A stretch of 64,000 nucleotides of DNA from Lasioglossum baleicum (GCF_051020765.1 NW_027469116.1:124001-188000); one strand, 5' to 3'; counted from the first letter of the stretch, positions 1 to 10,834 are shown. The notes: a model not told the origin generated them from the letters alone. A program made the numbers and translations.

Positions 1-398
1 TTGCACGGCACATGAGCCAAATATAAATTGTATTCTTTTTTTAATTATCCTATTAAGCTGAAACTAATACATTGATGTCCTTAAATATTTTTAACATGTC
101 CACTGCTTTAAATTGAACGTGTACATTTTTGTCATACATGCATAAAATCCGCAGTCTAGTCATAAGCTTCCCGATGTGTCTGATGTATCGCGTACCCGAC
201 TCGAGCCCGATATGCGAAAAACCAAGACAAGGTAATAAAAGTAGTGGTTTTTCCCCCTCCCCAAGTTAGCACAGGGTCCTCGATGTCGAAAACTGAGATT
301 CGACTCCCCAGAGTACCCCTAAATGACGTGTCAAAATTTCATTAAGTTCGGAATACTTTCCAGGTAGACGCCTTTTTTCGACCTGCCGACTGGACTAT

Positions 399-587
399 AT
401 GAAAAAACTTGACGACACTGAGGAAAATGAAAAATTGAATAACTCCAAGAAAAATGGAAAACTTAATGACTCCGAGAAAAATAAAGAACTTACTGACTCT
501 GAGGAAAATGAAAACTTTAATAACTCTCAGTTAATAAGCTGTCTTCAATGCCTCTTAAAAATGCAATTGATCGCATGTAGCGATTGA
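399..587 (+). other. Small ORF with 27-bp (9-residue) internal repeats, copy 1
   Basis: An ATG-initiated 62-codon frame contains four tandem 9-residue units (starting LDDTEENEK, LNNSKKNGK, LNDSEKNKE, LTDSEENEN) and a partial fifth, roughly 408-530. The product would be highly charged and low in complexity (Lys, Glu, Asn, Ser, Asp). The same frame with the same stop is intact at 15785-15973 in the other transposon copy, with two residue changes. I recognise no family. It may be a minisatellite that happens to be open, or the remnant of an acidic/basic linker from a transposon protein. Conservation between two recently related copies is weak evidence of coding, so no function is assigned. Confidence 0.25.
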
Positions 588-1040
588 TCAGGTGTTTCTC
601 TCTCTATATTAAAAAATATTTAAAAATCCTTTGACAAATCTGTTTTGTGGCGTCAGGATACTGCTGTCGATATTCCATCACAGTTTGTATAGTATATATT
701 ATTTCTCCACTTTGTTTCTATATAAAATTTTAATATGATCCTCCATTAGTTTAACGCCCCGTTCAGCGGTATCATTGACCACCTTCAGTCTATGTTTCAG
801 TCAGTCTACTTATTATTCATAATAACTTCTTTTTCCGATATTTTAACTGTTTTTCTTTTGTAGATTGGAGCGTATTAATGAATTTATTTATAAGGGAGTA
901 GAGAGACTTCCAGGATTGCAAAATATTCATTTACTCATTTCTCGATAATACAAACACGGGGTTTTTCACTAGTCAAAAACGCTAGATAAAACATCGATCT
1001 AGGGCGCTATCTGCCTCAAAAGTCCTATTTTTTCGTTTAC

Positions 1041-1134
1041 GAGGCGTAATTTGCATTATTCGGCAGCATGTAGCTATGAAAATAGCTATACATATGCGCA
1101 GTTGTATGCTTCCGAATAATGCAAATTACGCCCC
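1041..1134. mobile_element. Hairpin MITE, piggyBac-like (TTAA-flanked), copy 1
   Basis: A perfect 21-bp inverted repeat (GGCGTAATTTGCATTATTCG plus G, facing its exact complement) closes a roughly 94-bp foldback. The arms continue imperfectly towards a short centre. The right end reads ...CGCCCC followed by TTAA at 1135-1138; the left end is preceded by TTTAC, a decayed TTAA. A TTAA target and C-run termini are typical of piggyBac-derived MITEs, so I infer that affiliation. The same hairpin sits at the equivalent place in the second transposon copy, so it was already part of the host element before that element spread. Confidence 0.55.
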
Positions 1135-1138
1135 TTAA

Positions 1139-2164
1139 TATCTCTGTCAGTTATGTATATATAAAAAAACTCTTCAAACAAAAGTTGTAGTATATAAGGA
1201 GGTGGATATAGTATCAGAGAAAAAATTTTTTTTCAAAGTAATTATTTCAAGTTTTCAAAGTCACGGATGTTTTTTCTATCAACAACTGTTTATGCTACAT
1301 ACGGATTCTTAAAGAGAAAAAAGACAAATTCAACGATATATCATAACGTCTATTTATGTAAAGATTTAAAAAATTCAAAATTTTCAAATTTGCTGCGCCT
1401 CATTTTCCCATGATCCAATCGGCCCCAAAATTTTTCCAGATCATTTTCTCAACATTTGTTACAATTCTGGTTTACGGGACAAAAAAATTTCATGGTCGAA
1501 AAATAAGGTCCACCCTAATGTCCATATACGTAAATTACGAGAAGCAGTAAAGGGTGCTTAACGTCGAAGAAGAAAATCCTGGTAATTAAAACTTAATATG
1601 TACTACATTCTACGTTATTAGAATAATTGTAGTTTAATTATGATACATTTTATATCAACATTTTTTATTTACACTTAGAAACGCACTGTCTCGGAAGGAA
1701 ATGGACATTCGAGAGAAGCAATAAAATTAGAGCATCATCGCGAAAAAAGATGAGTTTGCAATAACCTCAATATTTTATGAAATTCTATTATAATTATAGT
1801 TATGACTGTGTTTTTTTATTATAGGAAGACAGAAGATCAAATAAACTTGTGTATGCTAGTATAAAATCAATTTATATATATTATACAATTTATTTTATTA
1901 TTTGTTTGACAACTAATAAATCTACAAATTGTTTCATAAACTAAAAAATACTTCCTGCATTTTCGTATTCTCCAATCAGTCCAAATAAATACCATCAACG
2001 TGTTCTCATATACCAATTTTTATTAATGCAATTATGACAGTAACAAAACGTTTCTATTTAAAATGAATACATATTTTGAACATAGTTTTAACATTTTAAA
2101 ATTTTTGGAAGGTTAAAAAATGTAATTAAAAAAGTAATGAAAAATAAAAATAAAAAAAAATCCT
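1139..2164. other. AT-rich non-coding interior of the transposon (copy 1)
   Basis: About 1 kb of AT-rich DNA with many stop codons in all frames. I see no gene, RNA gene or protein homology. It is matched by 16519-17525 in the second copy, with one roughly 20-bp deletion there. A poly-A-rich stretch lies at 2130-2160, just before the GC-rich terminal segment. Confidence 0.6.
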
Positions 2165-2498
2165 CGCTGCACGGGGACCCGAAGGCTAGCTCCAGATTGC
2201 GATTCATACGCTCGACGGCTCGACAGTCGAATTTCAGTTTCGTTTCCGTAAGCCGTAAAGCATGGCAACATGGCAAGTTCTAAAAATAGATTGTGGCTCG
2301 CACAAGCAGCGCACACGGATATAGTAAAGGTACGCTGGCGAGTGTAGCGCGCGGGCGCGTTGCTAACACGATACCAATACAGTGTCTTCTGCACCGACGA
2401 AATGCCGTCGTTGGCCTCCTGTTTCTCACTCCAGTCAGAATATATCCTAGAGGGCGTAAGAGAACACCGAAAAATTCGAGTCCCGCCAACTCCCGTAA
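2165..2498. other. GC-rich subterminal segment of the transposon (copy 1)
   Basis: Base composition changes sharply at about 2165, from AT-rich to GC-rich, up to the terminal repeat. The segment is conserved at 17535-17868 in the second copy with a handful of differences. Short open frames on both strands (for example 2293-2514) overlap each other and run into unrelated satellite, so they are not taken as genes. It may hold the promoter or transposase-binding region of the element's end, but no specific motif supports that. Confidence 0.45.
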
Positions 2499-2530
2499 GG
2501 CTGGCAGTCTTTAACAGTATCTCGTCGGTG
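2499..2530 (+). repeat. Right terminal inverted repeat of transposon copy 1
   Basis: A 32-bp sequence beginning GGCTGGCAGTC and ending CTCGTCGGTG. It is identical to the right terminus of copy 2 (17869-17900) and is the reverse complement, with one mismatch, of the left terminus at 10842-10873. It directly abuts satellite sequence at 2531. Confidence 0.88.
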
Positions 2531-2537
2531 CTTATAC
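2531..2537. repeat. Predicted target-site duplication CTTATAC of copy 1 (one side only)
   Basis: By analogy with the verified 7-bp duplication of copy 2, the first seven satellite bases after copy 1 (CTTATAC, normally found inside the monomer after GCGGCAG) should be repeated just before the left end of copy 1. That left end lies outside the window, so this is a prediction only. Confidence 0.4.
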
Positions 2538-2768
2538 CCCCCGAGCGTTACCGACCACTGCCGGTGGTGGTCGGTAAGTTATCCTCCGCCGAGGTCGACG
2601 CGCGTTACCGATGCACACGTAAAAAATTTTTCGAGAATCTTTCGCGATTTTTTCGCGCGATTAACCTTCGTCTCCGCGTCCTTCGTCCGACGAGCCTACT
2701 CTCGCCCGCAACCGTCGACCGGGTCTCGAGCTATACGGCGACAAAGAAATCGCAAAATTTCACTAATT

Positions 2769-2776
2769 TGACGTCA
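2769..2776. promoter_or_regulatory. TGACGTCA palindrome (CRE/ATF-type site), exemplar of one per monomer
   Basis: The perfect 8-bp palindrome TGACGTCA, in the context AATTTGACGTCA(T/C)CGAA, recurs in every monomer I inspected (next at 3458-3465). It stays intact although the base immediately after it varies between monomer classes. TGACGTCA is the established full cAMP-response element bound by CREB/ATF bZIP proteins. Whether anything binds it here is unknown. Confidence 0.35.
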
Positions 2777-2927
2777 TCGAAGAAGTTACGGCCAACTGGG
2801 AATTAAAGGTATATCGCCTTCCCGAATTTTCCGGGAGCCCATCGGGCCTTCGGCCCCGTACGGCTCGGCTCGGCTCGGCTCGAGGTCGAGGTCGTCGAAA
2901 GCGACGATGGTGGCGGTGAGGCGCGCG

Positions 2928-2980
2928 ATTGGTCTGTCATCGCCAACCACCCCACCACCCCCACGGCCCTTTAAAATTAA
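2928..2980 (+). promoter_or_regulatory. Promoter-like cluster inside the monomer (inverted CCAAT, CACCC, TATA-like)
   Basis: Within about 50 bp the monomer carries ATTGG (an inverted CCAAT box), a run of CCACCCCACCACCC (CACCC/KLF-type), then TTTAAAATTAATGG. The order and spacing resemble a polymerase II proximal promoter reading to the right. The cluster recurs in every unit, but the C-rich tract varies in length and composition. It is suggestive only; base composition could produce it by chance. Confidence 0.2.
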
Positions 2981-3139
2981 TGGAAAAGGTAAACCTAAAC
3001 GTAGATTCGGATTCGTAACCTCGAAGTTACTAGTCGATTCGCTCAACTCTCAAGGGAGAGTAATCGCGGCGACTGTAGCGGCACTCGCCACCGATGCGAA
3101 GTCAGCGTCGCGAAGTTGGCGTTCAATTCGAACGTTTGA

Positions 3140-3262
3140 ATCAGTTATTTTCTTTCGGGCCCTTTTCAGCCCTGAACCGTGGAAGCGCCGAAATTCGGGT
3201 TTCATTTTTAACGCGGCAGCTTATACCCCCCGAGCGTTACCGACCACTGCCGGTGGTGGTCG
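3140..3262 (+). other. Splice-site-like pair framing a 93-nt potential exon (exemplar)
   Basis: A pyrimidine-rich run (TTATTTTCTTTCGGGCCCTT) leads into TTCAG at 3169, a good 3' splice acceptor. At 3263 the sequence is CG|GTAAGT, matching the metazoan 5' splice donor. The interval 3170-3262 is 93 nt, a multiple of three, and open in two frames, so exons from successive monomers would join in frame. Some monomer classes have GTAACT instead of GTAAGT, which weakens the donor. The donor overlaps a hairpin arm, which could independently explain its conservation. Confidence 0.22.
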
Positions 3263-3266
3263 GTAA
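3237..3266. other. Conserved hairpin, 11-bp perfect stem and 8-nt loop (exemplar)
   Basis: TTACCGACCAC pairs with GTGGTCGGTAA across the loop TGCCGGTG. The first array unit has it at 2548-2577. In other classes one stem base changes (GTTGTCGG), or the right arm is altered (GATGTTCGGTAAC); a recurrent deletion class removes the right arm altogether. It could form a cruciform in DNA or a stem in a transcript. Confidence 0.5.
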
Positions 3267-6200
3267 GTTATCCTCCGCCGAGGTCGACGCGCGTTACCGA
3301 TGCACACGTAAAAAATTTTTCGAGAATCTTTCGCGATTTTTTCGCGCGATTAACCTTCGTCTCCGCGTCCTTCGTCCGACGAGCCTACTCTCGCCCGCAA
3401 CCGTCGACCGGGTCTCGAGCTATACGGCGACAAAAAAACTTTGATTTTTCACTAATTTGACGTCATCGAAAAAGTTACGGCCAACTGGGAATTAAAGGTA
3501 TATCACCTTCACGAATTTTCCGGGAGCCCATCGGGCCTTCGGCCCCGCTCGGCTCGGCTCGGTTCGAAGTCTAGGTCGTCGGTAGCGACGATGGTGGCAG
3601 GGAGGCGCGCGATTGGTCTGTCATCGCCAACCACCCCACCACCCCTCCGTCCCTTTAAAATTAATGGAAAAAGTAAACCTAAACGTAGAGTCGGATTCGT
3701 AATCTCGAAGTCACGAGTCGATTCGCTCAACTATCAGGGGAGAGTAATTGCGGCGACTGTGGCGGCACTCGCCACCGATGCGAAGTCAGCGTCGCGAAGT
3801 TGGCGTTAAATTCGAACGTTTGCATCAGTTATTTTCTTTCGGGCCCTTTTGAGCCCTGAACCGTGGAAGCGCCGAAATTCGGGTTTCATTTTTAACGCGG
3901 CAGCTTATACCCCCCGAGCGTTACCGACCACTGCCGGTGGTGGTCGGTAACTTATCCTCCGCCGAGGTCGACGCGCGTTACCGATGCACAGGTAAAAAAT
4001 TTTTCGCGAATTTTCGCGAATTTTTCGCGCGGTAAACCTTCGACTACGCGTCCTCCGTCCGACGAGCCTACTCTCGCCCGCGCCCGTCGACCCGTTCTCG
4101 AGCTATACGGCGACAAAGAAATCGCAAAATTTCACTAATTTGACGTCACCGAAAAAGTTACGGCCAACTGGGAATTAAAGGTACATCGCCTTCCCGAATT
4201 TTCCGGGAGCCCATCGGGCCATCGGCCCCGCTCGGCTCGGCTCGGCTCGGCTCGAGGTCGAGGTCGTCGAAAGCGACGATGGTGGCGGTGAGGCGCGCGA
4301 TTGGTCTGTCATCGCCAACCACCCCACCACCCTCCCGTCCCTTTAAAATTAATGGAAAAGGTAAACCTAAACGTAGAGTCGGATTCGTAACCTCGAAGTT
4401 ACAAGTCGATTCGCTCAACTATCAAGGGAGAGTAAACGCTGCGACTGTGGCGGCACTCGCCACCGATGCGAAGTCACCGTCGCAAAGTTGGCGTTCAATT
4501 CGAACGTTTGAATCAGTTATTTTCTTTCGGGCCCTTTTCAGCCCTGAACCGTGGAAGTGCCGAAATTCGGGTTTCATTTTTAACGCGGCAGCTTATACCC
4601 CCCGACCGTTACCGACCACTGCCGGTGGTGGTCGGTAACTTATCCTCCGCCGAGGTCGACGCGCGTTACCGATGCACAGGTAAAAAATTTTTCGCGAATT
4701 TTCGCGAATTTTTCGCGCGGTAAACCTTCGACTCCGCGTCCTCCGTCCGACGAGCCTACTCTCGCCCGCGCCCGTCGACCCGTTCTCGAGCTATACGGCG
4801 ACAAAGAAATCGCAAAATTTCACTAATTTGACGTCACCGAAAAAGTTACGGCCAACTGGGAATTAAAGGTACATCGCCTTCCCGAATTTTCCGGGAGCCC
4901 ATCGGGCCATCGGCCCCGCTCGGCTCGGCTCGGCTCGGCTCGAGGTCTAGGTCGTCGAAAGCGACGATGGTGGCGGTGAGGCGCGCGATTGGTCTGTCAT
5001 CGCCAACCACCCCACCACCCTCCCGTCCCTTTAAAATTAATGGAAAAGGTAAACCTAAACGTAGAGTCGGATTCGTAACCTCGAAGTTACAAGTCGATTC
5101 GCTCAACTATCAAGGGAGAGTAAACGCTGCGACTGTGGCGGCACTCGCCACCGATGCGAAGTCACCGTCGCAAAGTTGGCGTTCAATTCGAACGTTTGAA
5201 TCAGTTATTTTCTTTCGGGCCCTTTTCAGCCCTGAACCGTGGAAGTGCCGAAATTCGGGTTTCATTTTTAACGCGGCAGCTTATACCCCCCGACCGTTAC
5301 CGACCACTGCCGGTGGTGGTCGGTAACTTATCCTCCGCCGAGGTCGACGCGCGTTACCGATGCACACGTAAAAAATTTTTCGCGAATTTTCGAGAATTTT
5401 TCGCGCGGTAAACCTTTGTCTCCGCGTCCTCTGTCCGACGAGCCTACTCTCGCCCGCGCCCGTCGACCCGTTCTCGAGCTATACGGCGACGAAGAAATCG
5501 CAAAATTTCACTAATTTGACGTCACCGAAAAAGTTACGGCCAACTGGGAATTAAAGGTACATCGCCTTCCCCAACTTTCCGGGAGCCCATCGGGCCTTCG
5601 GCCCCGCTCGGCTCGGCTCGGCTCGGCTCGAGGTCGAGTTCGTCGAAAGCGACGATGGTGGCGGTGAGGCGCGCGATTGGTCTGTCATCGCCAACCACCC
5701 CACCACCACCCCGTCCCTTTAAAATTAATGGAAAAGGTAAACCTAAACGTAGAGTCGGATTCGTAGCCTCGAAGTTACAAGTCGATTCGCTCAACTCTCA
5801 GGGGAGAGTAAACGCGGCGACTGTAGCGGCACTCGCCACCGATGCGAAGTCAGCGTCGCGAAGTTGGCGTTCAATTCGAACGTTTGAGTCAGTTATTTTC
5901 TTTCGGGCCCTTTTCAGCCCTGAACCGTGGAAGTGCCGAAATTCGGGTTTCATTTTTAACGCGGCAGCTTATACCCCCCGACCGTTACCGACCACTGCCG
6001 GTGGTTGTCGGTAAGTTATCCTCCGCCGAGGTCGACGCGCGTTACCGATGCACACGTAAACAATTTTTCGCGAATTTTCGAGAATTTTTCGCGCGATTAA
6101 CCTTCGTCTCCGCGTCCTCCGTCCGACGAGCCTACTCTCGCCCGCACCCGTCGACCGGTTCTCGAGCTATACGGCGACAAAGAAATCGCAAAATTTCACT

Positions 6201-9200
6201 AATTTGACGTCACCGAAAAAGTTACGGCCAACTGGGAATTAAAGGTATATAGCCTTCCCGAATTTTCCGGGTGCCCATCGGGCCTTCGGCCCCGCTCGGC
6301 TCGGCTCGAGGTCGAGTTCGTCGAAAGCGACGATGGTGGCGGTGAGGCGCGCGATTGGTCTGTCATCGCCAACCACCCCACCACCACCCCGTCCCTTTAA
6401 TATTAATGGCAAAGGTAAACCTAAACGTAGAGTCGGATGCGTAGCCTCGAAGTTACAAGTCGATTCGCTCAACTCTCAGGGGAGAGTAAACGCGGCGACT
6501 GTAGCGGCACTCGCCACCGATGCGAAGTCAGCGTCGCGAAGTTGGCGTTCAATTCGAACGTTTGAGTCAGTTATTTTCTTTCGGGCCCTTTTCAGCCCTG
6601 AACCGTGGAAGTGCCGAAATTCGGGTTTCATTTTTAACGCGGCAGCTTATACCCCCCGACCGTTACCGACCACTGCCGGTGGTTGTCGGTAAGTTATCCT
6701 CCGCCGAGGTCGACGCGCGTTACCGATGCACACGTAAAAAATTTTTCGCGAATTTTCGAGAATTTTTCGCGCGATTAACCTTCGTCTCCGCGTCCTCCGT
6801 CCGACGAGCCTACTCTCGCCCGCAACCGTCGACCGGGTCTCGAGCTATACGGCGACAAAAAAACTTTGATTTTTCACTAATTTGACGTCATCGAAAAAGT
6901 TACGGCCAACTGGGAATTAAAGGTATATCGCCTTCACGAATTTTCCGGGAGCCCATCGGGCCTTCGGCCCCGCTCGGCTCGGCTCGGTTCGGCTCGAGGT
7001 CGAGGTCGTCGATAGGGACGATGGTGGCGGGGAGGCGCGCGATTGGTCTGTCATCGCCAACCCCCCCACCCCCCCATCCTTTAAAATTAATGGAAAATGT
7101 AAACCTAAACGTAGAGTCGGATTCGTAACCTCGAAGTCACTAGTCGATTCGCTCAACTATCAGGGGAGAGTAAATGCGGCGACTGTGGCGGCACTCGCCA
7201 CCGATGCGAAGTCAGCGTCGCAAAGTTGGCGTTCAATTCGAATGTTTGAATCAGTTATTTTCTTTCGGGCCCTTTTCAGCCCTGAACCGTGGAAGCGCCG
7301 AAATTCGGGTTTCATTTTTAACGCGGCAGCTTATACCCCCCGAGCGTTACCGACCACTGCCGGTGGTGGTCGGTAAGTTATCCTCCGCCGAGGTCGACGC
7401 GCGTTACCGATGCACACGTAAAAAATTTTTCGCGAATTTTCGAGAATTTTTCGCGCGGTAAACCTTTGTCTCCGCGTCCTCTGTCCGACGAGCCTACTCT
7501 CGCCCGCGCCCGTCGACCCGTTCTCGAGCTATACGGCGACGAAGAAATCGCAAAATTTCACTAATTTGACGTCACCGAAAAAGTTACGGCCAACTGGGAA
7601 TTAAAGGTACATCGCCTTCCCCAACTTTCCGGGAGCCCATCGGGCCTTCGGCCCCGCTCGGCTCGGCTCGGCTCGGCTCGAGGTCGAGTTCGTCGAAAGC
7701 GACGATGGTGGCGGTGAGGCGCGCGATTGGTCTGTCATCGCCAACCACCCCACCACCACCCCGTCCCTTTAAAATTAATGGAAAAGGTAAACCTAAACGT
7801 AGAGTCGGATTCGTAGCCTCGAAGTTACAAGTCGATTCGCTCAACTCTCAGGGGAGAGTAAACGCGGCGACTGTAGCGGCACTCGCCACCGATGCGAAGT
7901 CAGCGTCGCAAAGTTGGCGTTCAATTCGAACGTTTGAATCAGTTATTTTCTTTCGGGCCCTTTTCAGCCCTGAACCGTGGAAGCGCCGAAATTCGGGTTT
8001 CATTTTTAACGCGGCAGCTTATACCCCCCGAGCGTTACCGACCACTGCCGGTGGTGGTCGGTAAGTTATCCTCCGCCGAGGTCGACGCGCGTTACCGATG
8101 CACACGTAAAAAATTTTTCGCGAATTTTCGAGAATTTTTCGCGCGGTAAACCTTTGTCTCCGCGTCCTCTGTCCGACGAGCCTACTCTCGCCCGCGCCCG
8201 TCGACCCGTTCTGGAGCTATACGGCGACGAAGAAATCGCAAAATTTCACTAATTTGACGTCACCGAAAAAGTTACGGCCAACTGGGAATTAAAGGTACAT
8301 CGCCTTCCCCAATTTTCCGGGAGCCCATCGGGCCTTCGGCCCCGCTCGGCTCGGCTCGGCTCGGCTCGAGGTCGAGTTCGTCGAAAGCGACGATGGTGGC
8401 GGTGAGGCGCGCGATTGGTCTGTCATCGCCAACCACCCCACCACCACCCCGTCCCTTTAATATTAATGGAAAAGGTAAACCTAAACGTAGAGTCGGATTC
8501 GTAGCCTCGAAGTTACAAGTCGATTCGCTCAACTCTCAGGGGAGAGTAAACGCGGCGACTGTAGCGGCACTCGCCACCGATGCGAAGTCAGCGTCGCGAA
8601 GTTGGCGTTCAATTCGAACGTTTGAGTCAGTTATTTTCTTTCGGGCCCTTTTCAGCCCTGAACCGTGGAAGTGCCGAAATTCGGGTTTCATTTTTAACGC
8701 GGCAGCTTATACCCCCCGACCGTTACCGACCACTGCCGGTGGTTGTCGGTAAGTTATCCTCCGCCGAGGTCGACGCGCGTTACCGATGCACACGTAAAAA
8801 ATTTTTCGCGAATTTTCGAGAATTTTTCGCGCGATTAACCTTCGTCTCCGCGTCCTCCGTCCGACGAGCCTACTCTCGCCCGCAACCGTCGACCGGGTCT
8901 CGAGCTATACGGCGACAAAAAAACTTTGATTTTTCACTAATTTGACGTCATCGAAAAAGTTACGGCCAACTGGGAATTAAAGGTATATCGCCTTCACGAA
9001 TTTTCCGGGAGCCCATCGGGCCTTCGGCCCCGCTCGGCTCGGCTCGGTTCGGCTCGAGGTCGAGGTCGTCGATAGGGACGATGGTGGCGGGGAGGCGCGC
9101 GATTGGTCTGTCATCGCCAACCCCCCCACCCCCCCCACCCTTTAAAATTAATGGAAAATGTAAACCTAAACGTAGAGTCGGATTCGTAACCTCGAAGTCA

Positions 9201-10834
9201 CTAGTCGATTCGCTCAACTATCAGGGGAGAGTAAATGCGGCGACTGTGGCGGCACTCGCCACCGATGCGAAGTCAGCGTCGCAAAGTTGGCGTTCAATTC
9301 GAACGTTTGAATCAGTTATTTTCTTTCGGGCCCTTTTCAGCCCTGAACCGTGGAAGTGCCGAAATTCGGGTTTCATTTTTAACGCGGCAGCTTATACCCC
9401 CCGATCGTTACCGACCACTGCCGGTGATGTTCGGTAACTTTTTCTCCGCCGAGGTCGACGCGCGGTTACCGATGCACAGGTAACAAATTTTTCGAGAATC
9501 TTTCGCGAATTTTTCGCGCGGTAAACCTTCGTCTCCGCGTCCTCCGTCCGACGAGCCTACTCTCGCCCGCACCCGTCGACCGGTTCTCGAGCTATACGGC
9601 GACAAAGAAATCGCAAAATTTCACTAATTTGACGTCATCGAAGAAGTTACGGCCAACTGGGAATTAAAGGTATATCGCCTTCACGAATTTTCCGGGAGCC
9701 CGTCGGGCCTTCGGCCCCGCTCGGCTCGGCTCGGCTCGAAGTCTAGGTCGTCGGTAGCGACGATGGTGGCGGGGAGGCCCGCGATTGGTCTGTCATCGCC
9801 AACCACCCCACCACCCCTCCGACCCTTTAAAATTAATGGAAAAAGTAAACCTAAACGTAGAGTCGGATTCGTAACCTCGAAGTTACAAGTCGATTCGCTC
9901 AACTCTCAGGGGAGAGTAAACGCGGCGACTGTGGCGGCACTCGCCACCGATGCGAAGTCAGCGTCGCGAAGTTGGCGTTAAATTCGAACGTTTGAATCAG
10001 TTATTTTCTTTCGGGCCCTTTTCAGCCCTGAACCGTGGAAGCGCCGAAATTCGGGTTTCATTTTTAACGCGGCAGCTTATACCCCCCGAGCGTTACCGAC
10101 CACTGCCGGTGGTGGTCGGTAAGTTATCCTCCGCCGAGGTCGACGCGCGTTACCGATGCACACGTAAAAAATTTTTCGCGAATTTTCGAGAATTTTTCGC
10201 GCGGTAAACCTTTGTCTCCGCGTCCTCTGTCCGACGAGCCTACTCTCGCCCGCGCCCGTCGACCCGTTCTCGAGCTATACGGCGACGAAGAAATCGCAAA
10301 ATTTCACTAATTTGACGTCACCGAAAAAGTTACGGCCAACTGGGAATTAAAGGTACATCGCCTTCCCCAATTTTCCGGGAGCCCATCGGGCCTTCGGCCC
10401 CGCTCGGCTCGGCTCGGCTCGAGGTCGAGTTCGTCGAAAGCGACGATGGTGGCGGTGAGGCGCGCGATTGGTCTGTCATCGCCAACCACCCCACCACCAC
10501 CCCGTCCCTTTAAAATTAATGGAAAAGGTAAACCTAAACGTAGAGTCGGATTCGTAACCTCGAAGTTACAAGTCGATTCGCTCAACTATCAAGGGAGAGT
10601 AAACGCTGCGACTGTGGCGGCACTCGCCACCGATGCGAAGTCACCGTCGCAAAGTTGGCGTTCAATTCGAACGTTTGAATCAGTTATTTTCTTTCGGGCC
10701 CTTTTCAGCCCTGAACCGTGGAAGTGCCGAAATTCGGGTTTCATTCTTAACGCGGCAGCTTATACCCCCCGACCGTTACCGACCACTGCCGGTGGTGGTC
10801 GGTAACTTATCCTCCGCCGAGGTCAACGCGCGTT

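Larger units (their letters stand above)
1..2530 (+). mobile_element. Right-hand part of TIR transposon, copy 1 (5' truncated by window edge)
   Basis: This stretch aligns nearly base for base with 15386-17900, the right part of the complete element at 10842-17900. The two differ by scattered substitutions and small indels: copy 1 has about 20 extra bases near 1823-1845, and 4 extra near 1090 inside the MITE hairpin. Both copies end at the same base, in the same 32-bp terminal repeat, and both are followed directly by satellite, but at different monomer phases. That pattern indicates two separate insertions of one transposon family rather than duplication of a composite block. The sequence is AT-rich up to about 2150 and then GC-rich (2165-2530). 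No transposase or other recognisable protein is encoded. The left end lies outside the window. Confidence 0.82.
2790..3478. repeat. Representative satellite monomer (about 688 bp)
   Basis: Order of landmarks in one unit: GGCCAACTGGGAATTAAAGG start; GGGCCTTCGGCCC mini-hairpin; (CTCGG)n run; ATTGG (2928-2932); C-rich CACCC tract (about 2947-2963); TTTAAAATTAA (about 2970-2980); CACTCGCCACCGATGCG; polypyrimidine tract ending in AG at 3169; 11-bp-stem hairpin 3237-3266 containing GTAAGT; TTTTCG-rich AT/CG block; two SalI-type GTCGAC sites in the unit; TGACGTCA at 3458-3465. There is one ApaI GGGCCC and one AatII GACGTC per unit, so either enzyme should give a ladder of about 688 bp. Confidence 0.85.

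Noticed and set aside
1195..1520. A second MITE between GGAGGTGGATA (about 1200) and GGTCCACCCTAA (about 1507)
   Set aside because: The end similarity is only about ten bases with gaps, and no target duplication is visible.
2360..2806. 148-codon forward frame across the transposon/satellite junction
   Set aside because: It crosses the insertion boundary at 2530/2531, so it is an accidental fusion of transposon end and satellite. The second copy gives a different, shorter frame.
2786..3046. 86-codon reverse frames (starting MSEST) in most monomers
   Set aside because: The initiation codon is TTG, not ATG, which is not a normal eukaryotic start. Frames shift in units with altered C-runs, and they mirror the forward frames.
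2907..3266. 119-codon forward frames (starting MVAVRRAIG) repeated in most monomers
   Set aside because: They overlap other long open frames on the same and opposite strand and are broken by 1-2 base changes in C-runs in many units. They stop at the TAA of the hairpin. I see no domain. They are likely chance frames of a GC-rich, stop-poor repeat.
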